DNA from: Halieaceae bacterium
Lineage (GTDB): Bacteria > Pseudomonadota > Gammaproteobacteria > Pseudomonadales > Halieaceae
Reading direction: 5' to 3'
DNA: 17,437 nucleotides
Assembly (NCBI GenBank): GCA_018666295.1
Contig: JABIZW010000257.1
Location: 1-17,437 of the forward strand
Position 1 is the first letter of the stretch. Every line of letters begins with the position of its first letter. The translations under genes were made by a program, and so were the position numbers. The notes beneath the pieces were generated by a model. The model did no database searches. It worked only from the letters and a program-made list of their open reading frames with translations, and was not told where the DNA came from. Below are positions 1 to 7,241 of this stretch, in pieces.

Positions 1-1
1 A

Positions 2-340
2 AAACGCGCGAGCGGTGTGGGCTTTGATTTCGATACACTAAAGGCCATTTCACTCAAGCTCACTGAAGAGCTCGATGAGCTCTCGTGCGCAATCGAATTA
101 GGTGTAACACAAGAGATCGAAAGTGAACTGGGCGACGTACTGTTTACCGTCGTCAATATGGCGAGGCATTTGAAGGTGGATTCTGAGGCTGCGCTTCGCA
201 AATCAAATAGACGTTTTGAGGCGCGGGTGAGGACGGCCGAAGGCGATGCACTCGCCGATGGGAGCCGATTGGGCGAGGAAAATATCCAGCGTCTTGACGC
301 GCGTTGGCAAGAAGCAAAGCGTAAAGAGCGGTCGAGATAA
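2..340 (+). CDS. mazG: Nucleoside triphosphate pyrophosphohydrolase MazG, C-terminal part (5' truncated)
   Basis: MazG hydrolyses nucleoside triphosphates to monophosphates and pyrophosphate, a house-cleaning and stress-related activity in the cytoplasm. Only the last 112 codons are here. The reading frame is open to the window edge, and the codons before the GTG at base 17 still read KRASGVGFDF, which matches the second MazG domain of the E. coli protein (RAANVGFDW). This means the gene continues off the left edge and base 17 is not the true start. The all-alpha NTP-PPase motif is visible as EELDEL followed by ELGDVLF, which carry the acidic Mg-binding residues, then the conserved NMARHL helix and a basic C-terminus (WQEAKRKERSR). 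It ends 78 bp before adk on the same strand. Family assignment is secure; the missing N-terminal half cannot be judged. Confidence 0.93.
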   Translation, partial: KRASGVGFDFDTLKAISLKLTEELDELSCAIELGVTQEIESELGDVLFTVVNMARHLKVDSEAALRKSNRRFEARVRTAEGDALADGSRLGEENIQRLDARWQEAKRKERSR

Positions 341-418
341 CTTGTAAGGTCTGCTCTCGGTGTGTATTTTCTCGCTCTTGGGCTGTGATACGGCCTGATA
401 TCAGCAAATAGGGACAAC

Positions 419-1057
419 ATGCGTATTATTCTTCTGGGTGCTCCAGGCGCCGGCAAAGGGACCCAAGCCGCCTTTTTGTGCGATCACTTCGGTATCCCTC
501 AAATCAGTACCGGTGACATGCTTCGGGCTGCGGTAAAGGCAGGCACGGAGCTTGGGAAAAAAGCAAAGGTGATTATGGATGAAGGTGGCTTAGTCTCCGA
601 TGACATTATCATTGGGTTGGTGAAAGTTCGATTAGAGGAGCCTGACTGTGAAAATGGCTGTCTCCTTGACGGGTTTCCGAGAACCATCCCGCAAGCCGAA
701 GCGATGGTCGAGGCGAACATCGATATTGATCAAGTCATAGAAATCGACGTTGACCACGAAGAAATAGTCTCCCGCATGAGTGGGCGTCGTGTGCATCCGG
801 GCAGTGGGCGCATTTATCACATTGAGCACAACCCGCCAAAACAAGATGGACTCGATGACCTGACCGGTGAGCCCCTAATCCAGCGAAATGACGATGCTGA
901 GGCGACAGTTCGTCATCGCCTTAGTGTTTACGAGAGTCAGACGCGGCCACTGGTTGGTTTTTACAGTGCACTTGAAGGTCCGCAGTACCATCGTATTCAT
1001 GGCGTGGGTGCGGTCGACGCGGTGACTCAGAGTATTCGGGACGCGCTGGGCCAGTAG
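419..1057 (+). CDS. adk: Adenylate kinase
   Basis: Cytoplasmic adenylate kinase, which interconverts ATP + AMP and 2 ADP and is essential for adenine nucleotide balance. The protein has 212 residues, close to the usual 214. The P-loop GAPGAGKGT lies at residues 7-15. It is followed by the AMP-binding STGDMLR segment and the DGFPRT motif. A full-length LID domain begins at SGRRVHPGSGRIYH and runs to the RNDD segment; it has no zinc-type cysteine quartet, as in other gammaproteobacterial enzymes. The start is supported by AGGGAC about 5 bases upstream of the ATG. mazG lies upstream on the same strand, and a GST-like gene follows after 55 bp. No rho-independent terminator is apparent between them, so read-through is possible. 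Confidence 0.97.
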   Translation: MRIILLGAPGAGKGTQAAFLCDHFGIPQISTGDMLRAAVKAGTELGKKAKVIMDEGGLVSDDIIIGLVKVRLEEPDCENGCLLDGFPRTIPQAEAMVEANIDIDQVIEIDVDHEEIVSRMSGRRVHPGSGRIYHIEHNPPKQDGLDDLTGEPLIQRNDDAEATVRHRLSVYESQTRPLVGFYSALEGPQYHRIHGVGAVDAVTQSIRDALGQ

Positions 1058-1112
1058 TAATTCGCACGCAAGGACACTAAGCTCTCAGCACATCCTCCAA
1101 CAGGTCAGCGGT

Positions 1113-2033
1113 ATGTCTGAGAACGACTTGATTCTTTATCATTACCCGGCATCCCCCTATGCTGAAAAAGTGCGCTTGCTTGCCAGCTGTCTCGACGTGC
1201 CGTGGCGCTCCGTGGAGGTTGCTATTCAGCCACCTAGAAATACACTTGCGCTGCTTGCTGGGGGTTATCGTCGGATACCCGTGATGCAGATCGGCGCTGA
1301 TATATTTTGCGATACGGCGATTATCAGCGAAGAGATAATCGGTCGGTCTAAACAGACCCTAGCGGCCTGTAATGAAGCGTCGCAGGCATTGGCGCAGCGG
1401 GCAGAGACTGATGTTTTTTTTGCTGCAATTCGCCAAAATCCACCACTTAAAACGGCATTAGGTTTGGCATGGATGCTTGGATTAAAGGGGATGATGGCGT
1501 TTGCCAAGGACCGCGCATCGTTCTCTGCAGGCCATAAGCCTGCTGGGCAGAGTCCGGCTGCCGCAAAACGCGTTTTCCGAGAATTTCTAGATGATTTGGA
1601 GCGTCAGCTCATGGGTAAGCGCTATGTTAGTGGCGCGTCGCCTAGCCTCAGTGATTTCTGCTGTTATCACCCGATTTTTTTAGCCCAAGGTTTTAAAAGT
1701 ATCAAACCACATCAGATACCTGAGACTGTTCGGTCCTGGATGACAAGGATGGACGCGCTCGGCTGGGGTGATTACGCTGATGTTGAAGCCTCAGACGCGC
1801 TCGAAATTGCGAAAGTGCAAGATCCTCGGTCGCTTCCGACGGTGGATATTGAGCACGAAGACGTGGGCGAGTGGGTCACTGTGACGCCCACAGATACTGG
1901 GCGTGTTCCGGTTACCGGAACGCTGGTGAGCTTAAGTACTGAGCGCATTATTATCGCAAGACGCTCGGAAGACGTGGGCCTGTGTCATATCCATTTTCCC
2001 CGACATGGCTTTACCTGCGAGCGTATCCGGTAG
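1113..2033 (+). CDS. Glutathione S-transferase-like protein with C-terminal extension
   Basis: Probable cytosolic GST-superfamily protein. The N-terminal thioredoxin-like domain (about residues 5-85) shows YHYPASPYAEKVR, with Ser14/Pro15/Tyr16 in the place of the usual active-site loop. It is followed by the cis-proline motif RIPVMQ and a glutathione-binding DTAII segment in place of the usual E/D-S. Residues 90-220 look like the alpha-helical GST C-terminal domain, including SLSDFCCYHP. The protein is 306 residues, roughly 80 longer than a typical GST. Residues about 225-306 are rich in V, T and I, contain no cysteine cluster and probably form a small beta domain. A CAGG about 8 bases before the ATG can serve as ribosome binding site. 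The stop is followed after 9 bp by the SDR gene, so the two are probably cotranscribed. Substrate is unknown; a stress or isomerase role is equally possible. Confidence 0.8.
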   Translation: MSENDLILYHYPASPYAEKVRLLASCLDVPWRSVEVAIQPPRNTLALLAGGYRRIPVMQIGADIFCDTAIISEEIIGRSKQTLAACNEASQALAQRAETDVFFAAIRQNPPLKTALGLAWMLGLKGMMAFAKDRASFSAGHKPAGQSPAAAKRVFREFLDDLERQLMGKRYVSGASPSLSDFCCYHPIFLAQGFKSIKPHQIPETVRSWMTRMDALGWGDYADVEASDALEIAKVQDPRSLPTVDIEHEDVGEWVTVTPTDTGRVPVTGTLVSLSTERIIIARRSEDVGLCHIHFPRHGFTCERIR

Positions 2034-2042
2034 GAATCCCAC

Positions 2043-2804
2043 ATGAACGGAACAGCACTCATCACCGGCGCCTCCTCTGGGCTTGGATTGGAGTTCGCGC
2101 GTCAATTAGACGGCAGGGTCGATCATTTTATTTTAGTCGCGCGACGCGGGAAAAAGCTGCAAGCACTAGCGGCATCGCTCAGTACTTCATCGACTATTAT
2201 TGAACAGGATCTGAGCTTGGCCGATTCTCCCGGAGCCCTTTGTGAGCGCATTGAGGCACTGGGACTCACGGTTGATGTGCTGATCAACAACGCGGGTATT
2301 GCGGGTCCCCATTTATTAAGTCTGACCGAATTTAGTGAGCAGCGCGCATTTGAGCAGTTGATGATGAAGACGGTCGCTGAACTCTGTAGTCGGCTCATCC
2401 CTCAAATGCAAAGCCGTGGCGTGGGATGGGTGGTTAACGTCGCCTCGGTCGCAGGACGTTTCCCCAGTTCTGACAGTGGAAATTACGGACCTGCTAAGGC
2501 CTATGTGATCGCACTCTCCGAGGAACTTAACCTGGCTGTTAGAGACGACGGTGTCAAGGTGACCGCCTTGTGCCCGGGGTTTACGCATACTGAGTTTCAC
2601 GCTGTGGCTGGACTTATGGACGAAAAAATGACGTCACCGTCATGGATTTGGTACGACGCAACTACGGTGGTGCGTGAGGGGCTGACGGCGTGTGACAAAG
2701 GACAGTCCGTCATTATCTCGGGTCGCTTATATCGCTGGTTAGATCCTTTTTTACGGTCTCGCTTGTTGAGAGATACACTATTGCGCCTGGTGGGTCGTCG
2801 ATAG
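2043..2804 (+). CDS. Short-chain dehydrogenase/reductase (classical SDR)
   Basis: NAD(P)-dependent oxidoreductase of the classical SDR family, 253 residues. The cofactor motif TGASSGLG is at residues 8-15, NNAG at 82-85, and the catalytic Ser135, Tyr148 and Lys152 (YGPAK) are in place. Arg34-Arg35 after the second beta strand suggest a preference for NADP(H); this is inferred from the family pattern. The PGFTHTEF segment matches the usual post-catalytic PG motif. The ribosome binding site TAGGA overlaps the stop codon of the upstream GST gene, showing tight coupling. The ferredoxin and P450 genes follow after 87 bp, so a role in oxidising a P450-derived alcohol is attractive but unproven. The substrate cannot be read from the sequence. 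Confidence 0.9.
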   Translation: MNGTALITGASSGLGLEFARQLDGRVDHFILVARRGKKLQALAASLSTSSTIIEQDLSLADSPGALCERIEALGLTVDVLINNAGIAGPHLLSLTEFSEQRAFEQLMMKTVAELCSRLIPQMQSRGVGWVVNVASVAGRFPSSDSGNYGPAKAYVIALSEELNLAVRDDGVKVTALCPGFTHTEFHAVAGLMDEKMTSPSWIWYDATTVVREGLTACDKGQSVIISGRLYRWLDPFLRSRLLRDTLLRLVGRR

Positions 2805-2891
2805 GTTTAACCGAGTGTGTCAGCACTAGCCTAATGCGTGGATTTAATTCACAATTCGCGGCGAAATATAGATTTGATTAAGGGATAGGCA
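2805..2891 (+). promoter_or_regulatory. Intergenic region before ferredoxin with short palindrome
   Basis: This 87-bp gap separates the SDR gene from the ferredoxin-P450 pair. It is A+T-rich near its 3' end (TATAGATTTGATTAAGG) and holds the near-perfect inverted repeat TTCGC-G-GCGAA at 2855-2865. A plausible -10-like TATAGA lies at 2867-2872, but no good -35 element is spaced correctly. AGGGATA at about 2880-2886 is the ribosome binding site of the ferredoxin. The arrangement fits a separate, possibly regulated promoter for the ferredoxin-P450 pair; this is inference from position and composition. Confidence 0.35.
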
Positions 2892-3209
2892 ATGCCAGTA
2901 ATAAAGTTCATTGAGTTTGATGGAACTGAGCACGAAGTGGATGCCGATGACGGCATGAGCATTATGGAAGTTGCAATGAAGTACGATATCCCTGGGATCG
3001 ACGCCGATTGTGGCGGCGGTGCTGTCTGTGGGACCTGTCACTGCTTTGTTGAGGAGTCAGCAGGTCCGCTCCCAGCGGTTGATCCCCAGGAGGAGTCAAT
3101 GCTGGGCCTTCGGCCCGATCGAGAGAGCAACTCACGTCTGAGCTGCCAGTTACAGGTGAGCGATAGCATGGGCAATATGATCGTCAAGCTCCCTGAATTC
3201 CAAATGTGA
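2892..3209 (+). CDS. [2Fe-2S] ferredoxin, adrenodoxin/putidaredoxin type
   Basis: Soluble one-electron carrier of 105 residues that probably delivers electrons to the P450 encoded just downstream. The four cluster ligands are Cys40, Cys46, Cys49 and Cys85, in the spacing C-x5-C-x2-C-x35-C that is typical for the adrenodoxin, putidaredoxin and isc-ferredoxin group. The conserved GGGAVCGTC loop, the acidic stretch DPQEESML, which in relatives contacts the partner proteins, and the RLSCQ segment are all visible. A strong AGGGATA site lies upstream. Only 16 bp separate its stop from the P450 start, so the two form one transcription unit. The known partner, a FAD-dependent ferredoxin reductase, is not in the window and must be encoded elsewhere or be shared with another system. 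Confidence 0.95.
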   Translation: MPVIKFIEFDGTEHEVDADDGMSIMEVAMKYDIPGIDADCGGGAVCGTCHCFVEESAGPLPAVDPQEESMLGLRPDRESNSRLSCQLQVSDSMGNMIVKLPEFQM

Positions 3210-3225
3210 GCGACGGGGCACACAT

Positions 3226-4479
3226 ATGGCTGCAGGGGACAAGGGACATTTAGCTGACCCGCACACGACGCCGCTGAGCGAACTCGATGTTTCGGATCCG
3301 CGCCGTTTTGAACTCGACAGCTGGCAGCCACTTTTCGAGCGTCTGCGCCGTGAGTCGCCGATCCACTTTCAAGCTAAAAGTCCAGCGGGACCGTTCTGGT
3401 CGATCACGCGCTTTGAGGACATTGTCGCTGTTGAAAAAGACACTGAGACGTTTTCTTCAGAGCCTACGATTGCAATCATTGATCCGCCCGATGAGCGTCG
3501 AGCGCCCTCGTTTATCGCGATGGACCAGCCGCAGCACGATATACAAAGGCGCGCGGTACAGCCGGTGGTTGCACCGAAAAATCTTCTAGAATTTGAAGCG
3601 CTGATTCGAAAGCGCACGGGCGAGGCGCTTGATAGTCTTCCTGAGGGAGAGACCTTTGATTGGGTAGAGTTGGTGTCGCGTAATCTGACGACGCAGATGC
3701 TGGCCACGCTATTTGATTTTCCTTGGGACCTGCGTGAAAAGCTATCCGAGTGGTCAGACGCGATCACGTCAGACGAGCGAATGACGGCCGGGACCGGGTT
3801 GAGTCGTGAAGAACGGCTCTTAGTCATTGAGGAGTTTCTGGGCATCTTTACTCAGCTTTGGCACGAGCGAAAGGGGGATGACCAAGAATCCTTTGACTTG
3901 ATACGACTGCTGCAGAGAGACCCGAATACGGCGAATATGGTGGATGATCCGTTGAACTACGCAGGCAATCTGATGTTGCTGATTGTCGGTGGTAATGACA
4001 CTACGCGAAACTCGATGTCGGGTGGCGTCTTGTTTCTCAACGAATATCCCGAGCAGTTTGAAAAGGTGAGGTCAGACCGACGTCTAATCCCCTCAATGGT
4101 GTCGGAAATTATTCGCTTTCAAACCCCGCTGCCCCACATGCGTCGAACAGTGACCCGCGACACTCAGTTCAAGGGGCATACGATGAAAAAGGGCGATAAG
4201 GTCGTATTGTGGTATTGCTCTGCAAACCGCGATGCGACAGTAATTACCAATCCCGACACCTTTCTCGTGGATCGTGACTCGGTCCGAAACCATGCCTCTT
4301 TCGGGTTTGGTATCCACCGGTGTATGGGCAATCGTTTAGCAGAAATGCAGTTGCGCATCGTTTGGGAGGAGGCGCTCGACCGCTTTAAGCACATAACGCT
4401 CATGGGTCCGCCGACCCGAATCTGTAACAATTTTGTGCGTGGTTACTCCCACATGCCGGTGCAAGTTACTCGAGTTTGA
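3226..4479 (+). CDS. Cytochrome P450, CYP153-like
   Basis: Soluble bacterial class I P450 monooxygenase of 417 residues. The heme-thiolate loop is FGFGIHRCMG with Cys366 as ligand. The I-helix oxygen-activation motif is GGNDTT (255-260), and the K-helix ExxR is Glu294-Arg297. Several stretches resemble what I remember of CYP153A enzymes, which hydroxylate the terminal carbon of alkanes and fatty acids: LTTQMLATLFDFPW, LLIVGGNDTTRNSM and SFGFGIHRC. This is from memory, not an alignment, and other P450 families acting on terpenes or sterol side chains share parts of the I-helix. It is preceded by its likely ferredoxin. No N-terminal membrane anchor is present. A DUF429 gene follows after 22 bp. 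Assignment as a P450 is certain; the subfamily is likely but unproven. Confidence 0.93.
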   Translation: MAAGDKGHLADPHTTPLSELDVSDPRRFELDSWQPLFERLRRESPIHFQAKSPAGPFWSITRFEDIVAVEKDTETFSSEPTIAIIDPPDERRAPSFIAMDQPQHDIQRRAVQPVVAPKNLLEFEALIRKRTGEALDSLPEGETFDWVELVSRNLTTQMLATLFDFPWDLREKLSEWSDAITSDERMTAGTGLSREERLLVIEEFLGIFTQLWHERKGDDQESFDLIRLLQRDPNTANMVDDPLNYAGNLMLLIVGGNDTTRNSMSGGVLFLNEYPEQFEKVRSDRRLIPSMVSEIIRFQTPLPHMRRTVTRDTQFKGHTMKKGDKVVLWYCSANRDATVITNPDTFLVDRDSVRNHASFGFGIHRCMGNRLAEMQLRIVWEEALDRFKHITLMGPPTRICNNFVRGYSHMPVQVTRV

Positions 4480-4501
4480 GTGATTGCGGGAGCCTTTCTC
4501 G

Positions 4502-5293
4502 GTGACAAACCTAAGCGCAGGTAATGATAACCAGTCGGACGCCGATCGGGCGTCAGTCACAGAGCGTCGGCTCAATTTCGCGCCAAGGACGGCGTTGGGT
4601 ATTGACGGGTGTCGAAGTGGCTGGGTGATGGCCTTCCGGGTCGACGGCGAAATTCAATTTGAGACGCGGGCGGATTTGCCGTCCGTGAATGATGCTTTGA
4701 CATCAGATGCGAGCGTAATGATCGACATGCCGATTGGCTTGTTGCGCGACGGTGGGACTCGACACTGTGACGCTCTTGCACGAGCGCAATTGCGCCCGTA
4801 CCGGTCTTCGAGCGTATTTGGAGTGCCAGCGCGGGAGGTCGCACGCTGCACCGACTATGCTGAGGCGAACGCGTTATCCAGAACACTCTCGGGTAAAGGC
4901 TTGAGCAAGCAATCTTTTTACTTGTTCCCAAAAATAAGAGAATTGGACAGCTGGCTTGGACAGCCCAAGCGAAAAGGGGTCTGGCGCGAGTGCCATCCCG
5001 AGGTGGCCTTCGCATGCTTGAACGGTGGTATTGCCCTGAAGGCGAGTAAGAAGACCGAGGAGGGTCGTGCTGCGCGTCTATTACTGCTGCACGAGCTCGG
5101 AAATGTCGAAAGCGCGCTATCACAAGGGCTTGCGACTTATCCTAGAAAAGAGGTTCTACCAGACGACTTTATTGATGCGCTCGTTTGTCTGCTGACCGCA
5201 GAACGCGCACCCGATAGGCGCATTGTGCTTCCGCAGAATGGACCTTCAGATGACAACGGACTGCGGATGGAGATTGTCGCGCCTCATTTTTAG
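4502..5293 (+). CDS. DUF429 family protein (predicted RNase H-like nuclease)
   Basis: Protein of the DUF429 family, predicted from fold to be RNase H-like, with no established cellular role. The visible family motifs are GIDGCRSGWV near the N-terminus, IDMPIGL with a second conserved Asp, a RECHPEVAF segment with a conserved Glu, and DDFIDALVCLLTA near the C-terminus. The acidic residues in these four places are the expected metal ligands. A GTG start at 4502 is preferred because GGGAG (4488-4492) lies 9 bases upstream. A TTG at 4484 would add six residues but has that motif inside the coding region. The first 30 residues are polar and poorly conserved. It follows the P450 by 22 bp and is probably cotranscribed. 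Its 3' end faces the amidohydrolase 16 bp away. Confidence 0.85.
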   Translation: MTNLSAGNDNQSDADRASVTERRLNFAPRTALGIDGCRSGWVMAFRVDGEIQFETRADLPSVNDALTSDASVMIDMPIGLLRDGGTRHCDALARAQLRPYRSSSVFGVPAREVARCTDYAEANALSRTLSGKGLSKQSFYLFPKIRELDSWLGQPKRKGVWRECHPEVAFACLNGGIALKASKKTEEGRAARLLLLHELGNVESALSQGLATYPRKEVLPDDFIDALVCLLTAERAPDRRIVLPQNGPSDDNGLRMEIVAPHF

Positions 5294-5309
5294 TCCGCCG
5301 ATTGCCGAC

Positions 5310-7034
5310 TCAAGGCGCGCTCTGCGGACCACGTATGAGGACTCCCGGTGTCGCCCCAAGATAGCGTCCATTGTCGAACGTTTGCACACCGGACTTAAAG
5401 GTCGCTCGGTATCCTGAAGACGACTGCAGCAAACGCTTCCCACCTGCGGGCAAATCATTGGCGACCCACGGCTTGCTCATAGCAATATTTTCGAGCTCGA
5501 TAATATTAATATCTGCGAGGTAGCCACGCGCCAGTACGCCGCGATCATGAAGTCCATAAACCTTCGCAGTATCAGCGCATTGGCGTTTTATAGCGTCACT
5601 CAAACTCAGCCTAAATCCGTCACGATCGCGAACCCAATGTTGCAACATGAATGTTGGTGACGCTGCATCACAAATCGTCCCGCAATGCGCACCACCGTCA
5701 GAGAGGGAGTTAATGCAGTCGTCAGACTGAAGAATAGGCTCAAGGAACTTCAAATCACCATCGGCATAGTTGAGAAGCGGAAAGTAAATCAGACCTGTTC
5801 CATTGTTACTGGTCATCAAGTCGTAGGCATATTCAGCGCCTGAAGCGCCATCTACTGCCGCCAAATGTGCAATGGATTGCTCTTTTGTCGGTTCGTAATT
5901 GAAGTCATCCGTCAGTGCATACTGCATCTCGAATCCTTCAGCCATGAGTTGGCCCAGAAACTGAAGATCACTTTCGGGATAAACAGATGTTTCGCTCAGA
6001 AGCTTGTTTTTAAACGCGGGATCGGCCAATTTTGCGACTTGATCGGCCTCGTTAAGTGCGGCGACCTCTGCCCAGCTAGGCTTAAACGAAAAGGGGTTAA
6101 ATGACGTACGCCATCCCAAAATCAAGCCTGTGCCGCGCATCGCAATCTGAGCGAGTATATTGGCGCCTTGGGCGTTTTGACTGCGCATTTTTGCCAGCTG
6201 ATCATCGAGGTTCATCGCTTTCACGGGTGATTGCAGCGCAGTGAATGTGACCGGGAGACCTGTTTCTCTGCTCATGTCACCCATCCAATCAAACTCGTTC
6301 CACTCTGGGACGAGATCACTGGACATCTCGAAAACGCCATGACCCGCCTTCGCCATGCCACGAGCAATGCCGATCAGTTCTTCAGGATCAGCGGTTGTGC
6401 CCGGGACCAATTCGCCCTCTATAGATTTGTGCAGAACGGTCCTCGATGTTGAGAATCCCAGTGCGCCAGCCCGCAGTCCTTCTTCAACGATACAGGCCAT
6501 AGCATCGATGTCGGAACCGGTAGGTGCCTCGTTGCCCGCGCCTCGATCACCCATAACATAAGCTCTAACCGCTCCGTGAGGGACTTGGGTCGCCACATCG
6601 ATGGCACGCGGCAATTCTTCGAGTGCATCGAGGTACTCAGGGAAGCTCTCCCAGTTCCAGCTCATACCCTCAGAGAGTGCGGAGCCCGGAATGTCCTCAA
6701 CGCCTTCCATAAGACCAATGAGCCAGTCGTGTCGATCGGGCGCGGCGGGCGCGAAGCCCACACCACAATTTCCCATGACGACGGTCGTGACCCCATGCCA
6801 TGAGGATGGGGCCATCTCCGGATCCCAAGTCGCCTGTCCATCGTAGTGAGTGTGGATATCGACAAAGCCCGGCGCGACGTAGCAACCCGTTGCATCGACA
6901 ACCGATTTGGCATCGCCGAGGTCATGTCCGACGGCTGCAATATGATGGCCTATAACGGCGACATCTCCGATAAAAGGTTCGGCACCTAAACCATCAACGA
7001 CGGTGCCGCCCTTTATAATTAGATCGTAGGTCAT
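5310..7034 (-). CDS. Amidohydrolase, N-acyl-D-amino-acid deacylase type
   Basis: Metal-dependent hydrolase of the amidohydrolase superfamily (D-aminoacylase or amidohydrolase 3 group), 574 residues from the chosen start. The N-terminal beta segment DLIIKGGTVVDG is typical. Metal ligands are His61 and His63 in the HTHYDG motif. Cys90 in GNCGVGF matches the cysteine ligand of D-aminoacylase. The late SDGGAHCGT stretch carries the conserved Asp. The ATG at 7034 is chosen over an upstream in-frame start at 7097 because the beta strand begins there and CAGGGAC lies about 6 bases upstream. The extra 21 residues would be unusual. Family members act on N-acyl D-amino acids, but many are annotated only by similarity, and dihydroorotase- or hydantoinase-like substrates remain possible. 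It is convergent with DUF429 and divergent from the dehydrogenase gene. Confidence 0.88.
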   Translation of the reverse strand: MTYDLIIKGGTVVDGLGAEPFIGDVAVIGHHIAAVGHDLGDAKSVVDATGCYVAPGFVDIHTHYDGQATWDPEMAPSSWHGVTTVVMGNCGVGFAPAAPDRHDWLIGLMEGVEDIPGSALSEGMSWNWESFPEYLDALEELPRAIDVATQVPHGAVRAYVMGDRGAGNEAPTGSDIDAMACIVEEGLRAGALGFSTSRTVLHKSIEGELVPGTTADPEELIGIARGMAKAGHGVFEMSSDLVPEWNEFDWMGDMSRETGLPVTFTALQSPVKAMNLDDQLAKMRSQNAQGANILAQIAMRGTGLILGWRTSFNPFSFKPSWAEVAALNEADQVAKLADPAFKNKLLSETSVYPESDLQFLGQLMAEGFEMQYALTDDFNYEPTKEQSIAHLAAVDGASGAEYAYDLMTSNNGTGLIYFPLLNYADGDLKFLEPILQSDDCINSLSDGGAHCGTICDAASPTFMLQHWVRDRDGFRLSLSDAIKRQCADTAKVYGLHDRGVLARGYLADINIIELENIAMSKPWVANDLPAGGKRLLQSSSGYRATFKSGVQTFDNGRYLGATPGVLIRGPQSAP

Positions 7035-7241
7035 AGACCGTCCCTGTATTGGCGAATACGCAACGTTATTTCTGCCCAAAGCCGGGCGTGCTGTCAACCC
7101 GGATCCGCGCCCTTAACTGCGCGCGCTGAATCGATGGGTGACGCAAGACGCCTGCGTATTAGGCTATCCCGCCTAAGCATTGAGTTCTCGTGCGTTCGAT
7201 CGTAACGTGACAGTTAAATACTAACGATAGACCGGCGTCTT
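7035..7241. promoter_or_regulatory. Divergent intergenic region with inverted repeats
   Basis: This 207-bp region must hold the promoters of the amidohydrolase (leftward) and the acyl-CoA dehydrogenase (rightward). Three inverted repeats are visible: ACGCA-N7-TGCGT (7141-7157), TTAGGC-N6-GCCTAA (7159-7176) and the imperfect palindrome CGTT-CGATCGT-AACG (7193-7207). Arms of 5-6 bp separated by 6-7 bp fit binding of a dimeric regulator. The segment CAGTTAAATACTAACG just before the dehydrogenase start is A+T-rich and may be a promoter core, but no clear -35/-10 pair can be assigned. The region has no convincing small open reading frame. The dehydrogenase start itself lacks a strong ribosome binding site. 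Confidence 0.4.

Noticed and set aside
3369..3845. 158-codon minus-strand open frame inside the P450 gene
   Set aside because: It is fully within a conserved coding gene, is rich in Ser and Arg as expected of an antisense shadow, and shows no domain.
4572..5123. 183-codon minus-strand open frame inside DUF429
   Set aside because: Shadow of the real gene; composition is Arg- and Ser-rich with no recognisable motif.
7035..7097. Longer amidohydrolase from ATG 7097
   Set aside because: The conserved first beta strand begins right after ATG 7034, which has a ribosome binding site (CAGGGAC); the extra 21 residues look like translated leader.
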